Assembly (NCBI GenBank): GCA_002308575.1
Contig: DBVY01000006.1
Location: 1 to 25,178, forward strand
DNA: 25,178 nt
Source of the DNA: Christensenella sp. UBA1252
GTDB lineage: Bacteria; Bacillota; Clostridia; Christensenellales; CAG-1252
Direction of reading: 5' to 3'
Below are positions 1-12,900 of the stretch, in pieces. The position numbers were made by a program, and so were the translations under genes. Each line of letters opens with the position of its first letter. The stretch's first letter is position 1. The notes beneath the pieces are model-generated. The model was not told the origin of the DNA. It saw only the letters and a list, made by a program, of their open reading frames with translations, and made no database searches.

Positions 1-986
1 ATCATGCTCGTCAGCATCGGGTCGAAAACGTTTATACTACCCATCGCTTTCGATATGGTTTCACCCTTTTTAACGCGGTAAACCGCTTCTTCCATTTTAT
101 CCGAAATGTAGACGTTACCGACGATCGCCGTACACATCTGCATCGCGTCGATGAGCTGGATACCGCCGTCGTACAGCGTTGCGAGCGAACGCGCGAAACG
201 CGCCGTATAGATCATTCGCATCAGTTTGCCAACCTTCGGCATCGTCGTTTTCCATTTATCCAGATTATAGCGAACTTTATCGATATTCTTGATCATCGGG
301 ACAACGATAATCAAAAACGCGACGCCGACGCCGAGGAAGATCCAGTTATCGATAATAAAATCGGACAATCCGAGAAGGATTTTCGTTAGGGTCGGTAACT
401 TTTCCTGATCCATCGTGGAAGTCAGCTTCGGAAGGACGACCGCAACCATCAACACGACGACCGCGAGCGTTATGATCGCAAGCATCTTCGGGTAACGGGT
501 CGCCGCCTTGACGGCGTTTTTCGTGCGCTGTTCTTTCTCGAAGTGGTCGGCAAGCTTGTTGAGCGTTCGATCGAGGTCACCGCTCATTTCGCCGGCTTTG
601 ATCATGTTTAACATAAGCGGCGGATACGCCCTGCCCTGCGCGGAAAGCGCGTCGGACAGGGAGTTACCTTTCTGCACCATCTCGTACACTTTACCGACGG
701 AAGTCTTCATCGGGCCTTTTTCCATTTTGGCAAATAACATATCCAAAGCGGAGGCAAGCGGAAGACCTGCTCTCAAGATCGCGCCGAGCTGGCTGCAAAA
801 GTTTCCGAGTTGTTTGCTCGGTAACGCTCTGCCCTCGCCCGCATCGCTCGCGACCTTCGTGTACTTGATACACGTGTTGCCCGACTTTTGGACGAGTTGT
901 TTTAATTCCTCGTCGTTGTTGGCGAGCATCGTCCCCTTGACGGTTTTACCCTCCGGGGTCAACGCCTGATAACTGTATTTCTGCAT
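1..986 (-). CDS. Type II secretion / type IV pilus inner-membrane platform protein (GspF/PilC/ComGB family), 3' end outside window
   Basis: This family forms the polytopic inner-membrane platform that couples the assembly ATPase to pilin or pseudopilin polymerisation. I translated 328 residues from ATG at 986-984. Residues 1-55 are the usual short N-terminal segment (starting MQKYSYQALTPEGK). The first T2SSF domain covers about 60-187, with the hallmark stretches QLGAILRAGLPL (67-78) and PPLMLNMIKAGEMSGDLD (122-139). Hydrophobic segments lie at about 168-187 and 215-233. A second T2SSF copy starts near 257 (RMIYTARFARSLATLYDGG). Family members are usually around 400 residues, so roughly the last 70, including the final membrane segment, lie beyond position 1. 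The start is set by a strong Shine-Dalgarno just upstream. The gap to the giant gene is 12 bases, implying co-transcription. The sequence cannot decide between a pilus, a competence system and a true type II secretion system. It uses five TTA and one CTA codon, unlike its neighbour. Confidence 0.93.
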   Translation of the reverse strand, partial: MQKYSYQALTPEGKTVKGTMLANNDEELKQLVQKSGNTCIKYTKVASDAGEGRALPSKQLGNFCSQLGAILRAGLPLASALDMLFAKMEKGPMKTSVGKVYEMVQKGNSLSDALSAQGRAYPPLMLNMIKAGEMSGDLDRTLNKLADHFEKEQRTKNAVKAATRYPKMLAIITLAVVVLMVAVVLPKLTSTMDQEKLPTLTKILLGLSDFIIDNWIFLGVGVAFLIIVVPMIKNIDKVRYNLDKWKTTMPKVGKLMRMIYTARFARSLATLYDGGIQLIDAMQMCTAIVGNVYISDKMEEAVYRVKKGETISKAMGSINVFDPMLTSM

Positions 987-990
987 ACTG

Positions 991-998
991 CCCTCCTT
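991..998 (-). promoter_or_regulatory. Ribosome binding site for the GspF/PilC-family gene
   Basis: On the minus strand AAGGAGGG lies four bases before ATG (986-984) and begins directly after the TAA stop (1001-999) of the giant gene. The 12-base intergenic space is therefore taken up by the Shine-Dalgarno and its spacer, leaving no room for a terminator or promoter. Translation of the second gene may be coupled to termination on the first. Confidence 0.85.
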
Positions 999-3900
999 TT
1001 ACGCGATTCTTGCACCGACCGTGGTCGCCGATCCTTTCGTGAGCGTCTTTTGCACAACGTCCGTTCCGATCAATGTGCCATTTGCGGGCGGCGTAAACGC
1101 CGTGATGTCGTATTCGTTGTTCGCAGAGTAGATCCATTGAATCTCCGGAATGGAATTCGTGTTATCCGCTTCCAAAAGCCTCTTGTTCTCGTCCGGTTGA
1201 AGTTTCTTCAAACGGATCAGTTGTCCGTCGCCGTTGCAGGAAGAGTACATCGGAAGAACGACCGTTTGGATCGTCGCGGTTCCCGTATCCTTCAAACCGG
1301 TAAAGGCGGAGGACTTACCGTCGATCATCTCGGTCTTCAAATATTCGAGCGGGGTGTGCCAGACGATCGAGCACTTTAAGTTGCTTCTGAACGTAACGTC
1401 GGAACGGTTGTTCGGCATAAACACCGCGCAGGTGTCGAACGAATCGTTCGGAACGACCGTGTCTTTCTGCGGCAGATAGACGCAGAATCCGCTACATCCG
1501 TCGAACGAAGTCTGCTCAATGCTCTTGACTTCGAGATAAGCTTCATCCTTCAACGTGGTGATGCCCTTAAACGCATTCGCTCCGATCACAAGGCTTTGCG
1601 CTTGCAAGACGATCCTCGTGATCTTCGTACCCTTGAACGCGCCCTCGCCGATGCTCGTCCAAACCGCGATCTTACCGAATTTCGCGGGCGTAAGTTGTTT
1701 GATACCCACGCAGTTTTCAAACGCGTACGGTCCGATCACGGAGATCCTAACGAAGCCGGAGAGGTTGATTTCCGGAATACCGTTTGCCTGATCCTTTTCC
1801 GTATTGATCAGCGTTCCGCGGAAGGCGGCGTAACCGATCTCATCAACCAAATTGCCGAGCGTTTGCGACAGCGTCTTCTTGGAGAGCTCCGCACGCTTGA
1901 TCGCGGTATAGCCGTTATCCGTCTTCTTCAACATTACGTCGGAAACCGCCGTGTAAAGGAGTTCGGAGTTCGCGACGTCCGACGGATCCAACGTTCCGAT
2001 CTTTTCGAGTTGCGTCGTTCCGCTCAAAGACCCGCTTCCGTTTTCGTCTTCCGGATAGAAGGTGGTCAAGTATCTGCCGAAGGTGAAGGACCTGATAGAA
2101 CTGTTCTTGAACGCCATTCTGCCGACGCTTGTGATCGATTGCACGTTGACGTTCGAAATGCCGGTCGCGTTTTCGTAAGCGCTGTCGCCGATCGTCATAA
2201 CGTTCGTCGGTACGACTGCAATTTTACTGCCGTAGAATGCTCTCGTTCCGATATTGCTGATATTCTGTCCGATCGATCCTTTCGTGATTGCGCTCGTTCC
2301 TTCAAACGCAAACGCTCCGATCGAATAGATCTCGCTTGCCGTTCCGACGATAAGACTGAGGTCGGAAAGAGCCGAATCGAGATAGAATGCTTTTTCGCCG
2401 ATCATGCCGTTCATACCGCTAAACGTAATGCTTGCCGTTTGCAGCGTCGTAAGCTCGGCGAACGCTTGTTCGTCGATCATATTTACGCCGTTTTCGATCG
2501 TTATCGATTTCAGCTTACTGCCGTAGAACGCATAGCTTTCGATATTGGTTGCAGAGCCGAACTTGACCGTAAAGTCGGTCTTCGTTACGCCATCAAACGC
2601 ATGCGTTCCGACATCGGAAACCGATCCGATCGTAACGGTCTCCAACGTCGTCGAACCTTGGAACGCATATTGTCCGATCTCAACCGTCGAATGATCGGTC
2701 AACGTAAAGGACGGGATCTTGGTGTTCTGGAACGCGTAATCGCCGATCTTCGTCAAGAGGCTCTTTTCGCCGAGCTCAACGGAAGTCATCGCCGTAAAGC
2801 CTTTGAATGCATAGTTTCCGATGACCTTGACGTTATCGGGGATCACGACCTTCGTTACGAAATTGTTGGTTCCGCTCGTCGAGAAGCCATATGCCAAGTC
2901 GATTCCATGATCTCTGCCGAGGACGCGGACAGGCATCGCCTGCACGTACTCGGGCAGGTACAACACGTGGTCCGATTCTTCGAGATATCCTCTCACCGTT
3001 GCGTCATCCAAGATGTTGTAAATCTTGATACAGGATTCTCCTTCATACGCGCTCGACTCCCAATTGAAGCAATCGATCGGAGTAAAGAGGCTCCAGTGCG
3101 CCCTTGCGTGGTCGATCGCGTCGAAGTAAGCGATCGTGTTCGCGGCGCTCGACGGGATGCTGACCTTGACGGAATTCTCACCATTCAGGTTGATGATTTG
3201 CGCTTCGGGATGGCTGACCGCGTAATCGATGATCGGACGCATTTTCGTGTCATCGAGTCCTTTCCAGAGGTCGTCTTCGATCAGCATATATTGCAGGCGC
3301 GCGGGATTCGAATAGAAGGCGCCCTCGCCGATCGAGGAAACGTAGCTCGGAATGTTGATCAAAGTAAACGCCGCGTTGTTCGCGTTCTTGAACGCGTTCT
3401 TGCCGATCGTGAGCTTGCCGCCCGCTTCGCCCATAACGCCCCAAAGCTTGATATCCGCGATGGATTGACATCCTTCGAACGCGCTTTCGCCGACTTCGTT
3501 CACCATCGCGTTCGCGCCGAGCTTCATCTTGACCGGCAACTTTTTGAGGTTCGTATTATTTCTGAACGCGAAGTCTTTGATCTTGGTAACGTTATCGCTC
3601 ATCGTAACCTCCGTGAGCGAAGGACAGTTATCAAACGCGCTTGCGGGAATGATCGTGATGCCTTCGCCGAGCGAAGCCGTTCTCAAACTCGTACAATTCT
3701 TAAACGTTGCCGGCGCCAATGTCGTTACGTTATCGAGGATCGTAAGATAAGAGAGTCCGGTGTTCACGAAGTTTTCACCCGCAGTAGTTCCGACCGAGGT
3801 AACCTTCATTCCGTCGATATAGACGGGAACGACGAGCGTGCTGCCCGTACGCGCCTTAAAGGTATCCGTAACGCCGCTGATCACGATCTCGCCGTTTTCG

Positions 3901-6900
3901 GATTCGCCTTCGATCGTTCCCTGATAATAGCGGAGGAACGCCTTCGCGGTGATCAAAACGATCTTCGTGTGGTTCACCGATTCGAGCGCCGCGTCCAAAC
4001 CGGTGGAGCCGCTCGGATAATAGACGGTCGTGTCGGGATGGAAGATCCTCGTTCCGTCCGCAACGGAAGGCGTAACGAACCCTTCGAAGTGGACTTCTCC
4101 GATGTCGTTGTTTTCGAACGCGCTTTCGTACAGGGTCAGATTCTTTCCGTTATCGGGAACGACGATGACGCCCCTACCCATTCCAACCGGGTAATAGAAA
4201 CTGCTGAGCGCATAGGCGCCGATCGAAGTTACGTAATAGGTCACATCGTCTTCATTCACGAACTTGCTCGGGAGAACGTAGACGGAAGCATTCGTTTGAA
4301 TGTACTCGAACGCCTCCAAAATCGTGTGGATCTCAACGCTCTTCGTCGTTTCGTCGAGGTACTTATAGAGGACGCCGTCCTCGAAGCGATAGTAGCCGTT
4401 GTCGTTTCCGACCTCGACGCTCTCGCCCGATCCGAACGAAACGAAGTTGATCTCCGTCAGGTTTCTACACATCGAGAACGCACCCGTTCCGATCGAAGAG
4501 ATGCCCGTTCCGAACGAGATCGAAGTCAGACTATTCATGTTTTCAAACGCCTTTTCTCCGACCGCCATTACGTCGTACAATCCGTTGATCTCGGAAGTTT
4601 CGGCGCCGCTGAACGCTTTGTCTTCGATCTTGATCGCGCCGTGCAGGTTGACGACGTTCAACGTGGTGTTATAGAACGCGCCGTAACCGATGGTCGTGAT
4701 ATCCTCCGGCAAATCGAACTCTTCAATACCTATGTTCGACCAAATATACAGTAACGTGTTCGTCGACTTATTAATGAGATAGTTGTATTCGAAGCCGATG
4801 TGATAATGCGTCACGACTTCGAAGGTATCGTTGTAGTTCCTCTTAGAATAACCTAAGGTATCGTTTTCGTCAGGAACCTCTTCGGTCTTTCCGACGATCG
4901 AAATGAAATGCAACGGATTGCCGAAGAAGGCGCCCGTGTCGATCTCTTCGACGAACTCGGGGATCTTGACGACCGCGACATTTCTGTTTTGGAAGGCGAA
5001 GGCGCCGATCTTCGTTACTTTGCAACCGTCGACGTAGGTCGGGATCTCGAGATCTTCCAACCACATATTATGATTCAAAGAGATGATCGTCGCGGTGGTT
5101 TCGCTCGTCTCATAGGTGAAGAATGATTTCGGCGTATGCGTGACGAACGTAATCTGATTTTGATCGCAATACGTTTCAAGGTTTCCGCCAGAGGGAACGT
5201 CGAGCTTCACGGTCGTTCCTTGGAAGACGTCGGAAGCCAATCCGCTGATATCCGCGTCGAAGAAGATGGTTTCAAGCAAGCCCGCGTTCATAAAGGCGCC
5301 CGCTCTGATAAAGCTTACGCCGTCCGTGATGATGACGTGGCGGAGCTGACAGCTGTCGAAAGCACCCTCGTCGATACCGCTCGCGTACTTCGGAACGATA
5401 TAAGAAGCGTCATTGCCCGTGGGTACGCGACCCGCCGGATACAACTTCAATATCCACTTGCCCGCCCTGTCGGGATCGCGCATGTAGAGAACCTTGTCGT
5501 CGTCGCTCATAAAGTTCTCGTTCTTCTTGCTGACGTCGACGCCCGAAAGCCTCGGCGTTCCGCGGAAGGCACCCGAGCCGAGATAGCGCAAACGGCTACC
5601 GATCAAAACGCTTTGCAAGGAATCGTTATACGCGAACGCATACGCGCCGACCGATTCGATGCTGTCGGTCAGGTTGATCGAAGAAACGGCGCTGTAAGCG
5701 AACGCATAGTCGCCGATCTCGCTGACGCGAATGCCGAGCGAAACCTTCTGGACGCCGTAGCTGACGTTCAACTTGGAACCGACCATGTAGGCGCCTTCGA
5801 TCAAGGAGATCTTCAAGAAGTAATCGCCCGTTTCTTTCTTGTCGAGGACGATGCGCAGGCGATCGCCGATCGTGGCGACGCGATAGATCTCCTCGGTGTC
5901 TTCGTGCACGTACGCGGTGCCGACCATACGGTTATTGACGACGATCTTATCGCCGACCATACGGATCGGATAACCATCCACGATCACGTTGAATACGTTG
6001 CTGCTGATCGTCGTTACGTTGACGTCTTCGCGGCGGACGTTCTCGGGATCGGTCACGTCGTCCACGAGAGTTACGACGCCGCCCGACAATTCGATGGACG
6101 AGTACGTGCTGACGTCGATCCTACCGTCGCAACCGTAGAAGGCGTAATCGCCGATCGAGCGGAGCGACGAAGTAAACGTCACGTTCGTCAGGTACTTCGC
6201 GTTCATAAAGCATTCCGCGGGGATTTCAAGCAATCCTTGCGGGATCGTAACGGAAGTAAGTCCGCTCTCCATAAAGGCGCCCCTGCCGATCTTCTTGACG
6301 TTCGTGGTAAAGGTGTCGGGCAATCTCGTCAACGAAGTCGTTCCCTTGAAGGCGTACGCGCCGATCGTCGTGATCTCGCCGGAGATAACTTCGCGCAGAT
6401 CGATCGCATCCGCAAACAGGTAAGCCGGGATCTCGGTTACGCCGCTCGGGAGCGTGATCGTTCTGATCGCGGTGTTCATAAACGCGCCTTCGCCGATCTT
6501 TTCGACCGTTCCGAGCTCAACATCAATGAGGTTGACGCAATCCTTGAACGCGTTCTTGCCGATGGACTGAATGTTGGTATCCACGAAGGAGATCACGCCC
6601 AAGCCGAAGCAACCTTCGAACGCGGATTCGCCGAGATCGAACAGGAGGTTCGGGAGCGTAATGGTCTGCAAACCGGAGTTACCGAACGCGTGCGCGCCGA
6701 TGGTGTTGACGCTGTCCGGAATATTGACGCTCGTCAGATTCTCGCAACCGTAGAACAGGCGCGCAGGAATGACCGACAGATATTCGGGCATCGAAACGCT
6801 TTCGAAGTTCACGCAGTTTTCAAACGCGCCGACTCCGATCTCGTAAACCGAAGACGGAATGTAACTCAACGTTACCAAACCGGTGTCACCGTAGAAGGAG

Positions 6901-9900
6901 TACGCGCCGATGCGATCGATCTCGTACTTACCGGTCGGCCAATGCAAGTCGTCGTCCTTGATCGAGCGAGCGACCGCGATCACGACGTTGGGAACGTCCT
7001 CGGTGATCTGTCCGTTCACTTTCTCCGCATACTTGACGAGCATCTTCGTCTTCGATTGCGCGGAGAAGCAATCGCTGTTACTCGAGAAGGAGAACAGGTT
7101 GTAAGCGGTCGCAAACGCGCCTTCCGCGATGTACTCGACGGTTTGCGGAATCGTAAAGCCGGTAACGAAGCTGTCCTCGTCTTCGTCGGTATTGAGGACG
7201 GAGAATACCGCGTAAATCGAGGAGTAGTATCCGTTCACGGATTTGTCGTGCAAAACGATCAAATCTTCATCGCCCGCGCGATCGAACTCGAACTCTGCGA
7301 TCGAGGGATCCTCGAAGTAGATCGGGTAATCCGAAACGGCGTCCGCATAGAGAATGTTTTCGAAGGTTCCGACGAACACGTAATCGCCGATCGTATGCAA
7401 ATACTTCGGCACGCGCAGTTTTTCAAGCACTTTGTTATGCGCGAAAGCGCCGTCCCCGAAGGTCGTAACCTTTCTGCCGAGGAGGTAGGTCGGGAGAATG
7501 ATATTCTTCTCCGACTTGCCCGCGTTCTTCAAACCGTTGATCGAGATCTCTCTGCCGTTGACGATCGAGTAATCGAGGTATTCGGTCTTAATGACTTCAT
7601 ACAACTCGATGTCGTACTGATACCAAATCGACGAAACGTTGATGTAACTGATAAGGTTCGCATACGGCGCCGCATGGATGCGCGTTACGCCGGTATGGTT
7701 TGCACCCAACGCGAACGAAAGTCCGGACAAGGTGGGTTCGCCTTCGAGATAGACGTCCATATAGCCGGTTCCGTTACCGCCTTCGAGGCAGAACGCTCTA
7801 TAACCGATTTCTTTGACCGTGCCCGGGATCACGACGTCGCGGATCTGGGTCATTCCGAAAGAGTGCGACGAGATATAGGTGACCGAATCCGGAATAAAGA
7901 GACTCTTAACCTCTTGCATATTCGCGCAATAATCATCGTTCCCGACATCGACCTCAATGCCGATTATCTTCATTCCGAAGATATAGGACGGAATGTTCAA
8001 CGCCTGCAAATAGATGGGCGTACCGTTTCTTTCGTCGTGCCTCTTGACGCCTGTAAAGATCGCTTCGTTCGCGTTCAACTTCGTGTAGGCGAGATAGTTG
8101 ACGTCCGTCGTCAGTTGAACCGCTTTTACGCCGTCGATCAGTTGTCCGTTCGAGGTAAAGCTCGCCGTGCTCGGTGCGTAGACCGTCAGGTTCTCGCCGC
8201 CCTTCTTAAAGGCAGTCGAAGCGATCCTCATAGAGTCGGCAAAGCCGTCCAAGTGGACCTCCTCCAACGAATAGCTGAACGAGAACGCGTTATCCAAGAT
8301 ATGGAGGTGCGTGACGTTCGCCTGACCTTCGGTTTCGACGAAGATGACCTTTTTGAGGCTCGTCATACCGGCGAACGCCGCTTTACCGATCTCATCGAGT
8401 TGCAGCGGGATATAGAGGGTCTCGACCGAAGTCGCGCCGTAGAACGCATTGGCGGCGATCCTCTTGATCACCTTGGTCGTTCTGCCGTCGTAATAAGAGG
8501 TCGGAAGCACGACGTTCTTTCCGAGCTTCGTAACGTCCGCCTTGACGATCATATCGTCTGCGAAAGTCAAAGCGCCGTTGGAAATAATGGAGCGGAACGG
8601 GATCTCATACAAGGTTGCGTAACGCTCCGCGGTCGTTCCTTCGACGCCGAAGATCGTAAAGACGCTGGCATAAGCATCCGATCCGTTCGCGGCGGATTTG
8701 ACGAGGATCTGCGCGCCTTCGTTCGGGAAGGTTCCGAAGGTCACGTTCTCGGTTACGAAGGTAATCATCGTAAGATCGACGCAACCCTCGAACGCACCGT
8801 CCGCGATGTAACGGACGGACATCGGGATCATGATCGACGTGATACCCTTGCCCTTGAACGCGCCCTTTTCGATGTTGATGACGCCGTTCGGAACGACGAC
8901 GTTACCCATCGCGTAAGAAGCGTAGAGATAGACGGTATCCTTCGAGAAGATCATATTCGTTTCAGCGCCGTCAACCAACGTCGTGTAACGCGAGTTATCG
9001 CCGTCGATCGTAAACGTAGAGATCGAAATACAACCGCCGAACGGGTTGCCTTCCATACGGACGAGGGATTTGCCGAGCTCGATCTGAACCAAGTTATCGC
9101 AATCCTTAAACGCGTCCGCGTAAATGACTTCAACTTCGTCCACGACGCCTTGTCTTGCGACGTCCGTCGGATTGGTGACGTTCGACAAATAGATATATCT
9201 GAGGTTGCTGCAATCCATAAACGCGCGTTCGCCGATATATTTGACGTGCGGCGCGTTGATCGTATGGACTTGCTGCACATCTCTGAAACCGTCCGCCGCA
9301 ATACCGACGACGGGATAGCAGACGTTATTCACGAAGCCGTAACGCGGGAGATCCAAGGTTACGTTGTTCATGATCTGCGTCAAAGAGGACGACGCGGCGA
9401 TCTCAACGCCCGCGCGGCCTTCGTAGGTCACTTTCGTAAACGTAAACAGGCTCGTCGTGTTCAAACCGTACTTCTTGATCGTAAGGTTTGCGGGGATCGT
9501 CGGCGGCGTGTTATCCGGATAGTAAAGGACCGCGTTGATCGTTCTGGCTACGTCGGACGTGACCGAGATGCTTCCGAAGACGTTGATCTCTTTCAAATTC
9601 GTAAATTTCGCAAGGAAGGCAGCGTCGATCGTTTTCAGCGTGGGACCGATGTTCAACACGGTGATCGAGGACGTGTTCAGGTTCTTGATTGCGGTTTCTT
9701 CGATCTTAGACGCGTGATCGAAATAGATCGTGTCGCTGCTGAGGTCATAGACGTACACCACCCTCCAAGACAAACCGTCACGCACGTAGAGAACGCCGTT
9801 GGACGCGAGGAAGTTTCCGCCCGGATTTCCTGCAAGACCCTTGATCTCTTTCAGGTTCTGACATCCCGAGAACGCGGTGGTGATCGATTCGGATTTCGCC

Positions 9901-12900
9901 ATATCCGCGATCGAGATCACGTTATTGATCAAAGTGATCGAAGCGAGAAGCGAACAATTGCGGAAGATCTCTTCTCCGAGCGTGGTCGCTTCGCCGAGAT
10001 CCACCTCACCGAGGAAGGAGCAATCCGCAAACGCGCCGCGGCCGATCGTCGTCAAACCGTTGATCCTCCTTTGGATCGTGACGGAACGGATCGTTTGATT
10101 GCCGGCGAACGCTCTGTCGCCGATCTCCGTGACGGGAATGCCGCCGATCGAATCGGGCACGAAGACTTCGCCGTGTCCGCCGTTCAGGCAGATATGCGTC
10201 TTCAATCCCGTGATCACGCAGCTCAATTCGCCGGTTGCGGCGTCCTGCTTGATATCGAATTCGAAGCATTCTTCCCAACGCTCGTAAACGTCCATATCTT
10301 CGACGATCTTCGGCGTGATGCGATAATTGCTCATAAAGTAATTATTGAGGTTCTCCGCCTCTCTGCGGATCTGCAAGAAGGTAACCGCGCGAGAGTCGAG
10401 AGCGCCGCTGTAACGGATCGGGATCTCGTCGATCAGGTTGTCGCCGATCGATCTGACGTCGCCCAAGAAGCGCAGATTGCTGATGCGCTCGCAGCCCGCA
10501 AACGCCCTATCGCCGATCTCCGTAACGGAAGACGGGATAAAGATGGACGTTAAGAGTTTACAGCCGTAGAACGCGCCCGTTCCGATGCTCCTCAAGCCTT
10601 CGGGCAACTGCACGACGGTCAAAGATTCGCATTCGTTGAAGGCGTGCTCCGCAACGCGGGTCACGTACTTACCGAGCTTGATCGAAGTTACGTTCGAGTT
10701 TTGGAACGCGAATTTACCGATCTCGATGACTTTCTTGCCCTTGATCGTGTCGGGGAGGACGACGTCCGTCGACGTGCTCATACCGGCGACGATTCTCCAA
10801 TCGGTGATCGCGTAACCCGAACCGAGATCCGCAACTTCGATTTCGGTGTCGGTCGTATCCATAACGTACTTCGAAACTTCTACGTAATTGATATGGTGCG
10901 ACGCGCAATATCTCTTAACGGCGTCACCGCTCAAGTTGGAGCAGTAAACCGTAAGTTGCGTGGCGTCCCCGAAGGTCGTAATGATATTCGTTTGGGACAT
11001 GTAATACGTGTCTTCGATATCCTCTTCGATGCAGGTATCTTGGAAGCGCAAGACTTTCAAATTGCAACCCGCAAACGCACCTCCGCCGATCTTGCTGATC
11101 GTGGACGGCAACGTAATCGATTCGATCTCTCTGTACTCATCGATGTTCGGCTCGCTCGAATGCGCCAATTGCCAGAACGCGCCGCCTTTGATCTCGGTGA
11201 CTCTTGCGCCGCGGATCTCGGACGGGATGATCAGGTTCTTATGCGAAGAATTACAGACGTGATTGTTCAAGCCCTTGATCCTGCATTGTTTAACGCTGGA
11301 ACCGATACCCGCGATCGGGCCGTAGAAGGTTTCGTACTGGAAGCAGCCCCAAGTCGTTCCGAGGTTGAACGTGATACCGTTTTCTTCGCAGTACTCGTCC
11401 AGATCGCTCGCGGTCATACCGTAAACGATCAAACTCGAAGGACATCCGTCGAAGATGTTCGCGCCGATCGTCGGATCGGAATTGAAGTAGATCTCGCCGA
11501 GGTGCGCCATATTTCTGAACGCATAGTTACCGACGTACTTGATCGAGGTCGGCAAGGTGATCGTTTGGAGATGGGTGTCGCCTTCGAACGCGGCGTCGCC
11601 GATCTGCGTGACCTTCTTATTCTCGATGACGGACGGGATCGTAACGTGATCGGGTTGACTCGACGTTCCGCCGTCGAACTTCTTGATCTTGATCTCGTTT
11701 CCGTTGACCGTTTCGTAGGTAAAGTACTTCATCGAGGTCATATAGACGATCTCGATGCCTTCGCTTACGCAGTAGGTCGGGATCACGCCCTCCGTGTTTT
11801 CGGGTCTGTAATAGACGGTCACGGTGGGCTCTTCGCCGAAGACGTGCGTGCCGAGTTGCGACGCATTCGTCAGTCCTTTCTCGAAGTACACGCTTTCGAG
11901 GCCGGAACCCGCGAAGCAATAGCTTCCGTACGTGCAATTCGTTGAAGTGCTGTTATCGCCCGGAAGCGCCAAGTACTTGATACCCGTGCAGTTCAGGAAC
12001 GCATAGGCGCCGATCTTCGTTACGTTATTGAAGTCCACGCTCTCGATCAGCGTATTGTTCGCAAACGCGTAATCACCGATCTCCGTACACTTGTCGGGCA
12101 ACTTGAATTCGGAAACCTTATTACTGCCGAGGAAGGCGACGAGTTTCAACTTGTCGTTCGGCAATTTCGCATACAGACCGCCGCCCGAGAACGCGTAATC
12201 GGGATCCGTTTCGTTGATCTTATACAGAACGTAATATTCGTTGCTGTCGGAGATACCGACTTCCTGAATGCCGTTCGTGTTCAACAAGGCACCCGCGCCG
12301 ATATCGCTGACGCAACGGCTGAAAGAAGCCTGCGTAATGTCCGAGCAACCTTCGAGCGCGAACTCATGCAGGACGCGGATATGCGAGAGCCCATCAAGGC
12401 CTTCGCCCACGCCGAGCAAGCTTTCGATCTGGTTGTAGATGCCTTCGTCATAGATCGTAATCTTTCCGCTCTTATCCCTTTCGCCGTTAATCAACGATCC
12501 GGAGGTTCCGAGCGTATACTGCAAAGCACCGTAATAGCCGGTTGTTCTCGACACGAAATCGCCGATATACAGCTTATAAGTGGCAAGCCAAGCATACGAA
12601 GCGTTCAAGTACTGCATATTAACGTAAGACGAAGAAGAGTAATTCGGCGAGGAGCTGTAAACAAAGCCCGTGACCGCCTGCAAGTTAAAGTCCACCGTGA
12701 ACTTGCTTTCGGCGTTCAACCCGGAGATCTTAAAGACGCGTTCGTCATCCGATACCGGCAACGCCATAATATCCGCGACCGCAAATTCGTAGAACATATC
12801 GATTATAGCGCCTCTGACCTGCCCTCTCTGCGTCAGCTGAGCAAGCGTCAAATCTTTGTAAATTGATAACAATTGAGCGTGACGGATGTTAGCTAAGAAT

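Noticed and set aside
508..969. Plus-strand 153-codon ORF opposite the platform gene
   Set aside because: It lies wholly inside the GspF/PilC-family gene, has no recognisable domain, and the minus-strand frame matches a known family with a clear ribosome-binding site.
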